Shown: positions 8,816 through 18,080 of the stretch, in pieces
Numbering within the stretch: position 1 is the stretch's first letter
How the letters are laid out: every line of letters starts with the position of its first letter
Assembly (NCBI RefSeq): GCF_000590475.1
Contig: NZ_CP007441.1
Coordinates: 4,595,032-4,659,031, forward strand
Length of the DNA stretch: 64,000 nt
Source: Stutzerimonas stutzeri
Lineage (GTDB): Bacteria; Pseudomonadota; Gammaproteobacteria; Pseudomonadales; Pseudomonadaceae
Direction of reading: 5' to 3'
Position numbers and translations under genes: made by a program
The notes under the pieces: model-generated
Seen by the model: the letters and a program-made list of their open reading frames with translations, nothing else
Databases searched by the model: none
Told to the model about the DNA's origin: nothing

Positions 8816-10015
8816 TTAGCCAGAGTCGGTGCGCATATTGCTGGTGTTGAAGCGCACGAGTGCCAGGGCAACCAGCACCATCAAGGCGCCGAACAGCATA
8901 TATCCACTTGCCAGGGAATCGCCTAACTGAGTCAGCCCGGCAAAGAGCGGCGGTCCGGCAACCACGCCAAAATAGGTGAAGAATAGAGTTCCGCCGGTGT
9001 ATTGACCGGCAGTGCCCGCCGGCGCAAGCCGTGCCACTTCTGCGAGATAGACGCCGTTCCAGCCAATCGCGGTGGCGCCGAACAACATGCTTACCGCAGC
9101 CACCAGTGATAGCGGCCAGCTCTGGGTGAAGGCCGCCGTGAGCAGCGAAGAAGTCGCCATCAGCAATGCTAATAGTGGCAGCAATCGGCGCGGCTCCAGC
9201 CAACGGTCAGCAACCCAGCCCCAAAGCAAACGCCCCACTACTCCAGCGCCCTGTGCCAAGGCAAGAATTAGCCCGGCGGTGACCAATGCCAGGCCGTAAT
9301 CATGGGTCAGATAACTCACCAGATAGGTGGTCAGACACAGCTGCATGGCGCCGAAAAATATCGAACATAAGGCCAAGTTGCGCATACGCGGCATAGCGAA
9401 AACCATAGCCAATGGTTTGAGCAGGTCACTGCGTTGGGGATTGGCCGACGGATCACGATCATCATCAAGTTCGCGACGAACCCGTTGTGCGATGCCAGCC
9501 ATAACTACACAGCCAAGGGCCGTCAGCAGCAGCGCACCGCGCCAGTCGGTAGCAGCAACGAGCCTTGGAATCAGCATTCCGGCAAGCACACCGCCAATCG
9601 GCACGCCGGTCTGTTTAAGGGAAAACATCAACCCCATCAAATGGGGCGCAGTCGTGCGAGCCAGGATATGCGAGCTGGCCGGCGTCACCGGCCCGTAACC
9701 CGCGCCCAGCGCCAAAGCACTAAATACCAGGCACCAAAGCTGGCCGCCTGCAGCGATAGCCAAACCAGCGCCGCATAGCAATAGACACACCTGGCTGACA
9801 CGGATCGCACCGAAGCGCCGAATCCAGCTGCCGCTGAGCAGACTGGAAATCATTGCTCCCAAGTAAATCAGCGCCACATACAAGCCAACCAAACCGACGC
9901 CACCGCCAAGTTCAGGCAGCACGACTGGCGCCAGCACCGGTACAGTGAAAGTGGCCATGGACACCAAGGCCTGAATTGCCAGCGTGACCGCCAGCGTCGA
10001 GTATCGGCTATTCAC
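8816..10015 (-). CDS. Major facilitator superfamily transporter
   Basis: The 399-residue protein is strongly hydrophobic with about twelve predicted membrane helices in two halves. It shows an MFS loop-2 pattern near GSWIRRFGAIRVSQ and a second-half loop WGWVADRWLEPRR. It starts with GTG at 10015 inside the stop region of the GntR gene; the two frames share GTGAATAG, so translation is probably coupled. It may import or export the cluster's dicarboxylate or a related anion, adding to the TRAP system upstream. The specificity cannot be read from the sequence. Confidence 0.85.
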   Translation of the reverse strand: MNSRYSTLAVTLAIQALVSMATFTVPVLAPVVLPELGGGVGLVGLYVALIYLGAMISSLLSGSWIRRFGAIRVSQVCLLLCGAGLAIAAGGQLWCLVFSALALGAGYGPVTPASSHILARTTAPHLMGLMFSLKQTGVPIGGVLAGMLIPRLVAATDWRGALLLTALGCVVMAGIAQRVRRELDDDRDPSANPQRSDLLKPLAMVFAMPRMRNLALCSIFFGAMQLCLTTYLVSYLTHDYGLALVTAGLILALAQGAGVVGRLLWGWVADRWLEPRRLLPLLALLMATSSLLTAAFTQSWPLSLVAAVSMLFGATAIGWNGVYLAEVARLAPAGTAGQYTGGTLFFTYFGVVAGPPLFAGLTQLGDSLASGYMLFGALMVLVALALVRFNTSNMRTDSG

Positions 10016-10778
10016 CGTTCGCGCCCTGCCAGATCAGTCGCTGGGTGATCGAATAGCTGAAGCGTTCTGCTGGATGGACGTTTACCGCTACCTCCAGCAG
10101 CTCATCGTTGTTGCCATAGTACTTGCGCACAATGTGCAGTCCCGGTGAGCCCGCCTCAACCTGCAAAACATGTGCGTCATCCTCGTTAAGTCTCACCGCG
10201 CTGATGGTTTGGCGCACCTCCGTCATCTGCAATCCAAAGCGCTGCTGCAACAGCTCATAGATCGGCGTACGTCCATCACCAAAGGCATCCAGAGCCGCAC
10301 GGTAAGCGCTCGGCACGTACACCAGAGTACGAGCCAGTGGCGCGCTGTCGCCTTCACGATGACGCAGGCCGTCAGTGCGCACCCAGGACTGGCCGGGGTT
10401 GCACTCAAGCAGCTCGGCCAGTTCCTGATCGGCGCGGACCTCCTCCGAGGCGCCCAATTCCATGCGCACGTCACGCACGTATTGATGCAAGTCGGAAATT
10501 CCTTCGCTGGCCTGCACGTAGCGCGACGCCGGCTGGACCGCTTTGACTCGCGTGCCGATACCATGCTGTTTACTGACCAGCCCTAACTCATTGAGCCGCC
10601 GAATTGCCTCCCGAACGGTGTGCCGACTGACATTGAACTGCTTACACAGCTCATGCTCGGTCGGCAGCAGACTATTCAATGGATAGCGACCAGCTTTGAT
10701 CGCATCCACCAGCGCCTGTGCCAGCACCAGATAACGGGGCTGACCACCGGACAGTAGGGAAGGCAATTCCTGCTTCAT
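10008..10778 (-). CDS. GntR/HutC family transcriptional regulator
   Basis: The 256-residue protein has the GntR winged helix-turn-helix at about 17-80 (YPLNSLLPTEHELCKQF, then VSRHTVREAIRRLNELGLV) and a C-terminal UTRA ligand domain (about 100-250). UTRA marks the HutC subfamily, which senses small carboxylates, sugars or amino acids. The gene is embedded in the operon it probably controls. The only good operator candidate is the perfect palindrome TGTTGTCCGGACAACA at 18081-18096 in front of the first gene of the run. It ends in an 8-base overlap with the MFS gene. Confidence 0.88.
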   Translation of the reverse strand: MKQELPSLLSGGQPRYLVLAQALVDAIKAGRYPLNSLLPTEHELCKQFNVSRHTVREAIRRLNELGLVSKQHGIGTRVKAVQPASRYVQASEGISDLHQYVRDVRMELGASEEVRADQELAELLECNPGQSWVRTDGLRHREGDSAPLARTLVYVPSAYRAALDAFGDGRTPIYELLQQRFGLQMTEVRQTISAVRLNEDDAHVLQVEAGSPGLHIVRKYYGNNDELLEVAVNVHPAERFSYSITQRLIWQGANGE

Positions 10779-10811
10779 CTCAGCTAACTCCCGCAGATTG
10801 TTCGCAGCCGC

Positions 10812-11960
10812 TCATCTAGGCCCCACTGTGGCCAGTATTGACTGATGCGCGCCAAGACGAGGGGCCGGCCGCTTGGGTAATTGTTCGCCCGGACAGCGAA
10901 TTGGACAGGCAAGGGTTTTGATTTTACCGCGAACGGGGTGCTCACCCTCGACGATGACGCCCTGCTCCAAAGCAAAGGGGTTATCCAGGGCCTGGCCAAT
11001 GTCATTGACGGGCGCCGCTGGTACCAGACCGCCAAAATGTTTCAGCCAATATGCAGTAGGCTGTTGCATCAACACGGCATCAAGCGCTTCGGTGAGCTGG
11101 TCACGATTAGCCAACCGAGCCTTGAAGCTGCCGTAGAGATCATTGCTCGCCCACTCCGGCTTGCCGATCAACTCAGTCAACACGGCCCAGAACTTTTCCT
11201 TGTTGCACATGATGAACATCCAACCATCCTGCGTCTTGTACAGCTGGCTTGGGGTCAGCGACGGATGAGCGGAGCGCGGCGTACGCTCGGTCTTCACCCC
11301 CTCGTTGAGGTACCAGGTGCCCAGATAGTTGATGTTGTGCATGGCTACGTCGTACAGGCTGACATCGATGTCCCGACCTACGCCGGTCGCGCGAGCACCG
11401 ACCAACGCCGAGACCAATGCAAGAGCAGCGGTGGTACCGGTCATCATGTCGACGATTGAAAGGCCGAAACGCGCGGGCGGACCGTCCGGTTCCCCTGTCA
11501 GCGAGCAATAACCCGCCTCGGCCTGCATCAGGTAGTCGTATCCGGGCCAAGCCTTGCGCGCACCCTCTCGACCATAGGCCGACAGGTGACAACACACCAG
11601 AGCTGGGTTGTGCGCTTTAAGCGCCTCGTAGGTCAGGCCGAGCTTTTCCGGCAGATCACCGCGCAGATTGTCATAGAGCGCATCGGCGCTCTTCAACAGC
11701 TCAATCAGTTGGGCTTTTTCTTCGGGATTCTTGAGGTTTAGAACCACGCTCTTCTTGTTGCGATTGAAGGATTGATAGAAATGACTATCGCCTTCCTCGA
11801 AAAAGTAAGGCCCGACGTGACGGCCAATCTCACCGCCTTCGTTAGGGTTCTCGATCTTGATCACTTCAGCACCCAGATCAGCCAGGTGCTGGGTACCGAA
11901 CGGGCCGGCGCCATACTGCTCAACGGCTACGATGCGTACACCTTGAAGAGGGAGGGTCAT
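10812..11960 (-). CDS. CaiB/BaiF family (class III) CoA-transferase
   Basis: The 382-residue protein opens with LPLQGVRIVAVEQYGAGPFG and LADLGAEVIKIENP, the start of family III CoA-transferases, and continues with FNRNKKSVVLNLKNPE, DALYDNLRG and GYDYLMQAEAG. These enzymes move CoA between acyl-CoAs and free carboxylates through an aspartyl intermediate. In context it would activate the imported dicarboxylate with succinyl-CoA, like itaconate CoA-transferase Ict (PA0882). Its start overlaps the stop of the acyl-CoA dehydrogenase by ATGA, showing tight coupling. Confidence 0.88.
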   Translation of the reverse strand: MTLPLQGVRIVAVEQYGAGPFGTQHLADLGAEVIKIENPNEGGEIGRHVGPYFFEEGDSHFYQSFNRNKKSVVLNLKNPEEKAQLIELLKSADALYDNLRGDLPEKLGLTYEALKAHNPALVCCHLSAYGREGARKAWPGYDYLMQAEAGYCSLTGEPDGPPARFGLSIVDMMTGTTAALALVSALVGARATGVGRDIDVSLYDVAMHNINYLGTWYLNEGVKTERTPRSAHPSLTPSQLYKTQDGWMFIMCNKEKFWAVLTELIGKPEWASNDLYGSFKARLANRDQLTEALDAVLMQQPTAYWLKHFGGLVPAAPVNDIGQALDNPFALEQGVIVEGEHPVRGKIKTLACPIRCPGEQLPKRPAPRLGAHQSILATVGPR

Positions 11961-13108
11961 GTCGGATTCCTCAGCACAAGCTGCTTGGCAATAATGATGC
12001 GTTGCATTTCGTTGGTGCCTTCACCGATGGTCAGCAGTGGAGCATCGCGATACAGACGCTCAACGTTGTATTCCTTTGAATAACCGTAACCGCCATGGAT
12101 GCGCATGCAATCGGTAGCGTTCTCCAATGCCGCCTCGGTGGCGAAATACTTGGCCATGCCGGCTTCCATGTCGCAGCGCTCGCCCTTGTCGTAGGCCTTG
12201 GCGGCGGACTCGGTGAGCAGCCGCGCCGCCTCTACACGGGTGGCCATATCGCCGAGTTTGAGCTGGATCGCCTGGTGCTCGCATATCGGCTTGCCGAACG
12301 TTTTGCGAACCTGCGAATAAGCCACGGCCTCGTCCAAGGCCGCCCGGGCAACACCGACGCCTCGGGCGGCGACGTTGATGCGCCCTAACTCCAGGCCGGA
12401 AAGCACCTGCTTGAGCCCTACCCCCTCTACCCCGCCGATCAGGCAGTCCACCGGCACCCTGTAGTCCTCGAACACCAATTCACAGGTGTCGATGCCGCGA
12501 TACCCAAGTTTCTCGAGCTTGCGCGCGACCTTGAAGCCGGGACCCTTCTCGGCGATCAGCCAGCTCATGCCCTTGTGTCGCGGCTCAGCGGTTGGATCAG
12601 TCTTCACCAGCAGGGCCAGCACGCCGCCGTGTAGGCTGTTGGTGATCCAAGTCTTGGCACCGTTGACCACATAGTGATCGCCCTCGCGTCGAGCGGTGGT
12701 GCGGATCGCCTGCAGGTCGGTGCCGGCGTCGGGCTCGGTGAAGCCAACGGCGCCACGCAACTCACCGCTGGCCATACGCGGCAGAAAGCGCTCCTTCTGT
12801 TCCGGCGTACCGTGGCGCTGGATGGCCGAAGCCATGATCAGGTGGGAATTGATGATCCCGGACAGGGACATCCAGGTGCAGGAAATACGTTCGACGATTC
12901 TTGCATAGGTGGCGGTAGACAGCCCCAGACCGCCATACTCCGGATCGATGATGCAGCCGAACAGGCCCATGGCCTTCATTTTTTCGACCATCTCTTCTGG
13001 GTAGATGTCGTTCTTTTCCAGCTCATGCACAAACGGCTTGGCTTCGGTTTCAAGGAAGCGATCCAAGGCGTCTAAGATCATGCTTTCCTGTTCGTCGTAT
13101 TCACTCAT
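11957..13108 (-). CDS. Acyl-CoA dehydrogenase (itaconate-cluster type)
   Basis: The 383-residue protein is a standard-length acyl-CoA dehydrogenase. It shows GAVGFTEPDAGTDL, NGAKTWITNS, the FAD segment RKTFGKPICEHQAIQ, the signature MRIHGGYGYSKEYNVERLYRDA, and Glu363 in LTIGEGTNEMQR as catalytic base. The P. aeruginosa itaconate locus also has an acyl-CoA dehydrogenase (PA0879) in this position. A plausible substrate is methylsuccinyl-CoA or a related branched C5 dicarboxyl-CoA, which would widen the pathway beyond itaconate; this is inference. Confidence 0.87.
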   Translation of the reverse strand: MSEYDEQESMILDALDRFLETEAKPFVHELEKNDIYPEEMVEKMKAMGLFGCIIDPEYGGLGLSTATYARIVERISCTWMSLSGIINSHLIMASAIQRHGTPEQKERFLPRMASGELRGAVGFTEPDAGTDLQAIRTTARREGDHYVVNGAKTWITNSLHGGVLALLVKTDPTAEPRHKGMSWLIAEKGPGFKVARKLEKLGYRGIDTCELVFEDYRVPVDCLIGGVEGVGLKQVLSGLELGRINVAARGVGVARAALDEAVAYSQVRKTFGKPICEHQAIQLKLGDMATRVEAARLLTESAAKAYDKGERCDMEAGMAKYFATEAALENATDCMRIHGGYGYSKEYNVERLYRDAPLLTIGEGTNEMQRIIIAKQLVLRNPT

Positions 13109-13152
13109 CTTAGGTCTCTCCAGATTGTTCTTGTCGTGTTCGTTTCGAAAGA

Positions 13153-14544
13153 TCAGGCGCGCGCGGCGAGCGCACGGGAAAGCTCGCGGGTGCTGCCAGC
13201 GTCGAGGTTCAGCACTGCATCGAGAATCCGTTGAGCGGCTTGTGGCGCAATCGCTGTGTGAGCGTTTTCGCGGTACTTGGCGATGATGTCGTCAGCCGAA
13301 AGAGGCCGGTCGGCCGCGCCACGGTTGATCGCCTCACGGTGTCGAATCTCGCGACCGTCGCGAAGGGTGACAACCACCTCGCCAGAGTAGTGACGCGGAA
13401 AGCCGGATTGAGGGTCGACCTGATATTCAATCTTTTCCATCAGAGCAAGCGCAGCCGGGTCGGCAAAAGCGTCTGGTTCCAGATCGGCCAGACCGAAGCG
13501 TCCTCGAAGCAGGCCACTGGCAATGGCGTACGGCACGCTGAACTGCGCCTCATAACTATTGGCAGGTTTGCGTTTTCTTGATTCCGGCTCGCAGACAATG
13601 CCAACCGTTTCTTTCGGCACGAGAGCAGTGACGCGATCGATGTCCTCGATGCGAATACCTTGCTCGTGGAGAACCACCGCCGAGTCAGCGACCGCATGGG
13701 TGAAATGACAAGCAGGCACTGGCTTGACGGCTACCTCGCCGACCTCCCAAGTGCTGCCCAGGTTTTCCGTGGCCAGGGCGTAATCGCACTCTGCTTCGCG
13801 CTCACCTAGGTGGCTCTTGAACAGGCCAAAGCGCCCTTCATACACAGCCTTTGGACCGCTGAACCCATGGCGCGCCAAGGTCGCGGCCGTTAGCCCGGCA
13901 ACGCCAGCCCAACCGGGATGCATGCGTTTGGTCCAGGCACCGTCTTCGAGAAATTCCAAGCTGCCCGATGCCGTGCTCAAAGCAATACCCTGAGTCATTG
14001 CCAATTGCTCGGCGGTCTGGCCCTGTAGCTTGCCGGCAATCAGTGCACAACCGAACGCACCTATCAGCCCGGTGGGATGAAACCCGACCTGATGGAAGCC
14101 CCCCTTGGCCACCGCAGCAAGACGCGTTGCCACTTCCATGCCGAGTATGTAGGCAGTGAGAAAATCGCGACCGCTGGCGTCGTGCTGTGCAGCGATCCCC
14201 AAGGCTGCCGGGAAGCAACTGGCCGTCGCGTGGATCACTCCACGGCCGTGGGTATCGTCAAAGTCCAGGCCGTGCACCAGCACCGCGTTAAGCAAAATGG
14301 CATCACGTAGCGAAAGTTTGGCGCTGTAGCCAATGACATCGCTTACGCCCTCACCAAGCTCACGCGCCGCAGACAGCGTGCGATGAGCAAATTCGTAGCG
14401 CGTAGACGCCAGAGCAATACCTGTTGCATCAAGGATCAGCAGCTTGGCCCGCTGACGCACCTGCTCAGGGATAGCCTCGAACCTCAACTGCTCAGCAAAG
14501 GCTCCCAGAGCAGCAGCGATAGGCTTATCGGAAGAGGTATTCAT
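13153..14544 (-). CDS. MmgE/PrpD family protein
   Basis: The 463-residue protein has the PrpD-type pattern: RAKLLILDATGIALASTRYEF, then AILLNAVLVHGLDFDDTHGRGVIHATA, FHPTGLIGAFGCALIAGKL and MHPGWAGVAGLTA. The family contains 2-methylcitrate dehydratase and cis-aconitate decarboxylase, which makes itaconate. A family member (PA0881) also sits in the P. aeruginosa itaconate locus without an assigned role that I recall. Here it may isomerise, dehydrate or decarboxylate a C5/C6 carboxylate before CoA activation. It lies 13 bases downstream of the TRAP large permease gene. Confidence 0.85.
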   Translation of the reverse strand: MNTSSDKPIAAALGAFAEQLRFEAIPEQVRQRAKLLILDATGIALASTRYEFAHRTLSAARELGEGVSDVIGYSAKLSLRDAILLNAVLVHGLDFDDTHGRGVIHATASCFPAALGIAAQHDASGRDFLTAYILGMEVATRLAAVAKGGFHQVGFHPTGLIGAFGCALIAGKLQGQTAEQLAMTQGIALSTASGSLEFLEDGAWTKRMHPGWAGVAGLTAATLARHGFSGPKAVYEGRFGLFKSHLGEREAECDYALATENLGSTWEVGEVAVKPVPACHFTHAVADSAVVLHEQGIRIEDIDRVTALVPKETVGIVCEPESRKRKPANSYEAQFSVPYAIASGLLRGRFGLADLEPDAFADPAALALMEKIEYQVDPQSGFPRHYSGEVVVTLRDGREIRHREAINRGAADRPLSADDIIAKYRENAHTAIAPQAAQRILDAVLNLDAGSTRELSRALAARA

Positions 14545-14557
14545 TGTTGTTCGCCTC

Positions 14558-15829
14558 CTAGCTGACGAGAGTCAAGGAAATAGCGGGAATAAAGGTGATC
14601 AAAGCCAGCCCCAGCAAACGCACGCCGTAGAAAGGCAGCACGCCCCGCGCCACTTCATGCACCGGCAACTTGGAAATACCGCCCATGACGAACAAGTTGA
14701 GTCCAATGGGAGGCGTCAGCGTGGCGATTTCAACGTTGGCTACCATGATCACAGCGAAGTGAATCGGGTTGATGCCCAGGTGAGTCGCAATGGGAAACAG
14801 CAGTGGTGCCGTAAGCACGATCAAGGCAATGCCATCGAGGAACATGCCCAGTATCAGCAGCAAGACGTTGACCAATATCAGGAACTGCCAAATGCTCAGA
14901 TCCATGGCACTGACCGCCGAAACGAGGCTGGCCGATACGCCCATCCGGGCCAAGGCAAAGCCAATCAGGCTGCCGCCCATCACTACGGCGAAGATCATCG
15001 TGGTTTGTAGCAGCGAGTCGCGTGCCACATCCCAGACGCCACCAAGGGTTACGCTGCGGTACACCAGCAGACAAAGGATTGCTGCATAGGCGGCGGCGAA
15101 GGCCGACACCTCAGTAGGCGTTAGATAGCCGGAATAGATGCTGCCGAGAATCAGCACTGGCATCAGTAGCGCCGCACCAGCACCCGGCAGACGACGGCTA
15201 AAAGCTGCCCAATCAGAGCGCTTAGCCTTGGCGCCATAACCGTTGCGTCGGCAGAAAAACACGACCGCCACCATCAACAGACCAGCTTCCATTACACCCG
15301 GCAGCACACCCGCGATGAATAACTGATCCACCGGCAGGCCGACGATAGAACCAATTAAGATAAAACCCAGTGACGGCGGAATCATTAACCCCAGGGTTCC
15401 GCCCACAGCAACGATAGCGGCGGAAAAACGCGGCGGATAATTTTCCTTGGTCAGACCCTCGACGGTCGATGCACCGATAGCGGCTGCAGAACCAACGCTG
15501 GAGCCAGAAACGGCGGCGAAGAACACGCTGGCGATCATCGCGGTCAACGCTAAACCACCCCGAACGGCTTGCACCACACTGCCAACCAGTTGAATCAGCA
15601 ACTCGGCGATGTTGCCGCGCATCATCAGGTTACCGGCAAGAACGAACATCGGAATCGCCATCAACGGATAGCTGTTGACCGACTTGAAAGCAGTCTGCGC
15701 GATGACCGTGGTAGGCACGCCAGCCACGAACAAGATCAGACCGGTAGTGACCAGGCCCAAGGCAACCGCAACGTGAGTTCCTATGGCAAGGAACGCCAGC
15801 ATTACCAACAAGGCAATGAGCATCAGCAT
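14558..15829 (-). CDS. TRAP transporter large permease (DctM type), C5-dicarboxylate cluster
   Basis: The 423-residue membrane protein has about twelve hydrophobic helices and the DctM motifs NSYPLMAIPMFVLAGNLM, FFAAVSGSSVGSAAAIG, IPPSLGFILIG and LTPPIGLNLFV. It forms the sodium-driven channel of a TRAP transporter with the small permease and the periplasmic binding protein encoded just upstream. The ATG at 15829 has GGAG upstream; the longer start at 15898 would overlap the DctQ gene. The solute is probably a dicarboxylate such as itaconate, judged only from neighbouring enzymes. Confidence 0.9.
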   Translation of the reverse strand: MLMLIALLVMLAFLAIGTHVAVALGLVTTGLILFVAGVPTTVIAQTAFKSVNSYPLMAIPMFVLAGNLMMRGNIAELLIQLVGSVVQAVRGGLALTAMIASVFFAAVSGSSVGSAAAIGASTVEGLTKENYPPRFSAAIVAVGGTLGLMIPPSLGFILIGSIVGLPVDQLFIAGVLPGVMEAGLLMVAVVFFCRRNGYGAKAKRSDWAAFSRRLPGAGAALLMPVLILGSIYSGYLTPTEVSAFAAAYAAILCLLVYRSVTLGGVWDVARDSLLQTTMIFAVVMGGSLIGFALARMGVSASLVSAVSAMDLSIWQFLILVNVLLLILGMFLDGIALIVLTAPLLFPIATHLGINPIHFAVIMVANVEIATLTPPIGLNLFVMGGISKLPVHEVARGVLPFYGVRLLGLALITFIPAISLTLVS

Positions 15830-15839
15830 TGGAAGTCTC

Positions 15840-16403
15840 CTAGAGCTGTGAGCCGGTGATTTGACCATTGCCGAACGGGTCGCCACCCTTGAGCGCAATA
15901 ACCAGACAACGCAGGTAGTAGGCTAGAAACAACAAGGCACCGAGCGGCATGACCAAGAACAGCAACCACAGCGGTAAATCGAGGTTCGACTCAGTCATCA
16001 TGCCCATCGTGTAGTAGCGATGGACCTGCGGGAGCGAGGCAAAAAACAGCAACCCGCAGAACAGAATGCCGACCAGGCTGGATGCCACATGGCAGCACGA
16101 CCTCAACCGCGGACTCAGACGTTCCACGAGCAGCTCGGTGCGGATGTGATTCCCGGCGTTTCCAGCGATACCCAGCGTCAGAAAAAATGCCCAGACCATG
16201 AGATAACGCACGCTTTCCTCAGCCCAGAACGAACTACTGTCGAACGCAGCCCGGGATATACCTTCGAACAGCATGATTGCGGTCGAGATCAGGAACATCA
16301 CTGTGGCTACGTTGAGCAGTACCTTCCGTTCGAACAAAAGCCAGATACTGCGCCGCGGCCGTTGCGCCTGTTGCCGAGAAGCAGGCGTCGTCCCGGCCGA
16401 CAT
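15840..16403 (-). CDS. TRAP transporter small permease (DctQ type), C5-dicarboxylate cluster
   Basis: The 187-residue protein has four hydrophobic helices; the second carries the DctQ-like AEESVRYLMVWAFFLTLG and NHIRTELLVERLS loop. It bridges DctP and DctM in TRAP transport. The start chosen is the ATG at 16403, which shares a base with the DctP stop in a TGATG junction; an ATG three codons further upstream (16412) is also possible. The small spacing on both sides shows a P-Q-M transcription unit. Confidence 0.88.
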   Translation of the reverse strand: MSAGTTPASRQQAQRPRRSIWLLFERKVLLNVATVMFLISTAIMLFEGISRAAFDSSSFWAEESVRYLMVWAFFLTLGIAGNAGNHIRTELLVERLSPRLRSCCHVASSLVGILFCGLLFFASLPQVHRYYTMGMMTESNLDLPLWLLFLVMPLGALLFLAYYLRCLVIALKGGDPFGNGQITGSQL

Positions 16404-17398
16404 CACAGGCACCTCTTCTCGATGGCGTCCATTGCAGGCAGTACATCGGGGTGCTCATTGGCAAAGAGTTTCTTGTTCTTCGCTGCGATGGTCTCGTAGG
16501 CCTCGGTCTCCTGCGCAGTGGCCTGAGTGAAGGTCGCACCGCCCGCCACCATTTTGTCGATCAGCTTCTGATCCTCAACCACCACTTCCTTCCATTGTTT
16601 GGTGGAGATCTCATCCATGCTGCTGGTGATAGCGTCCTGCTCGACCTTGGACAGGTCGTCGAACCAAGCCTTGTCGACAACTACTGCATAGGTGGTCAGC
16701 GAGAAGTTCGGCACGTAATAGGCGTGCTTGCCAGTCTGTCCGATCATCTCGGCCCAACCGCCAGCGGAGGTGAACACACCGTCGATGGCGCCCTGCCCCA
16801 ACGCCGTACTCATCTCCGATGCAGGCATCGATACCGGGCTCGCATCAAGAGCCCGAATGGTGTCGAGGAACACCCGACCGCCGATGACACGGATCTTGGT
16901 GCCTTTGAAATCGGACATTTGCCTGACATCACGCTGGCTCATGATGAAGAACAGGTCAGCTGCACGTAGCAAACCGAGAATCTTCAGCTGGCGTGGCTCG
17001 ACATAGGAAGACATCAGCTCGGTCAACCCTTTCGCATAACACTGATTGTTCATCAGCTTGTCGGTCAGGGTGAATGGCAGGTTGATCGCACCTAGACGTG
17101 GGTCAATGGTTTCGATACGCACGGATACCGGCCAGACCATCTGCACCGCACCGGTGCCGAGCGCCGCAAGAGCATCCTGGTCGTTGTAGAGCTGTGATGA
17201 GGGGAAGACCTTTACATCCAGGCTGCCACTGGTGCGCTTGTCCACCATAGCGGCGAACTCGTTCATGTAAGCCGTTTTCCAGTGGCTGGCAGCGACTTCG
17301 TTTGGCAGCACCAGCTCAGCAGCCTGAAGCGGCATGTTGATAGCCGCCAAAGAGCAAGACGTAACGGTTGCAGCGAGAAATTGCTTTAACTTGATCAT
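16403..17398 (-). CDS. TRAP transporter periplasmic binding protein (DctP type), C5-dicarboxylate cluster
   Basis: The 331-residue protein begins with a signal peptide (MIKLKQFLAATVTSCSLAAI up to about ...PLQAAE). It has the DctP fold: HWKTAYMNEFAAMVDKRTSG, VFPSSQLYND, KGTKIRVIGGRVF, MPASEMSTALGQGAIDGVFT and the C-terminal helices. It binds the solute in the periplasm. The arginine in KIRVIGG aligns with the conserved carboxylate-binding arginine of DctP proteins, so an organic acid is expected. The gene is 104 bases downstream of the MaoC gene, leaving room for a second promoter or mRNA processing. Confidence 0.9.
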   Translation of the reverse strand: MIKLKQFLAATVTSCSLAAINMPLQAAELVLPNEVAASHWKTAYMNEFAAMVDKRTSGSLDVKVFPSSQLYNDQDALAALGTGAVQMVWPVSVRIETIDPRLGAINLPFTLTDKLMNNQCYAKGLTELMSSYVEPRQLKILGLLRAADLFFIMSQRDVRQMSDFKGTKIRVIGGRVFLDTIRALDASPVSMPASEMSTALGQGAIDGVFTSAGGWAEMIGQTGKHAYYVPNFSLTTYAVVVDKAWFDDLSKVEQDAITSSMDEISTKQWKEVVVEDQKLIDKMVAGGATFTQATAQETEAYETIAAKNKKLFANEHPDVLPAMDAIEKRCL

Positions 17399-17502
17399 CG
17401 GGTGTTTCCTCGTACTTATTTTTTTGTTGAGGAATTATTTGGATCAATCGGAGCAGCTCGTCGCTGCCCTGCATTCCCAACCTGTAGCCGGAAACACTGA
17501 AT

Positions 17503-18018
17503 TCAGTAGCCGGCAGCCTCATCTAGAGTGTTGCCTTCACGCTTCTGGATCAGCACATTGCGCTCGAAGCTCATGAACTCCGTGCCATCTGCCTTGATGC
17601 CGATGGTTTTGACGGTGACGATCCCCTGATTAGGACGCGATTTGGATTCACGCTTGTTGAGCACTTCAGAGGCGGCGTAGATGGTGTCACCAGGGAATAC
17701 CGGTGCGGTCAGCTTGATGTCGGTCCAACCGAGGTTAGCGATAGCCTTACCGCTGACATCCGGAACGGTCATACCGAGCACAATTGCCACGGTCAGCCCG
17801 CTGTTGACCAACGGCTTGCCAAATTCGCTCTTGGCCGCATAGGCAGCGTCGCAGTGCATCGGATGCATATTCATTGTCAGCAGGGAGAACTGAATGTTGT
17901 CGGTTTCAGTAATGGTGCGCCCTGGACGATGCTCGTAGACGTCGCCAATCTCGAAATCCTCGAAATAGCGGCCAATCTGCCCGCGATAACGCTGTTTACC
18001 AATCTGAGTAACGCTCAT
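17503..18018 (-). CDS. MaoC-type (hot-dog) acyl-CoA hydratase, single domain
   Basis: The 171-residue protein is a single hot-dog domain: GRYFEDFEIGDVYEHRPGRT, then TDNIQFSLLTMNMHPMHCDAAYA and LTAPVFPGDTIYAASEVL. The hydratase motif normally reads D-x-N-P-x-H; here it is N50-M-H52-P-M-H55, a change also expected in dicarboxyl-CoA hydratases. It is the first gene of the run and would hydrate itaconyl-CoA or mesaconyl-CoA to citramalyl-CoA, feeding the CitE-type lyase. It occupies the pathway slot of Ich, which as I recall it is longer than this protein. The ATG at 18018 has AGGAG upstream. Confidence 0.85.
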   Translation of the reverse strand: MSVTQIGKQRYRGQIGRYFEDFEIGDVYEHRPGRTITETDNIQFSLLTMNMHPMHCDAAYAAKSEFGKPLVNSGLTVAIVLGMTVPDVSGKAIANLGWTDIKLTAPVFPGDTIYAASEVLNKRESKSRPNQGIVTVKTIGIKADGTEFMSFERNVLIQKREGNTLDEAAGY

Positions 18019-18080
18019 GGGAGAAACTCCTCTTGTTGTTTTTGCGCAACACTGACATGCAAGTCCACTGCGGGTTGTCA

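Noticed and set aside
8757..9203. N-terminal extension of the CitE-type gene
   Set aside because: The extra 149 codons lie in the MFS gene in another frame, have no protein-family resemblance, and the ATG at 8756 has its own ribosome-binding site.
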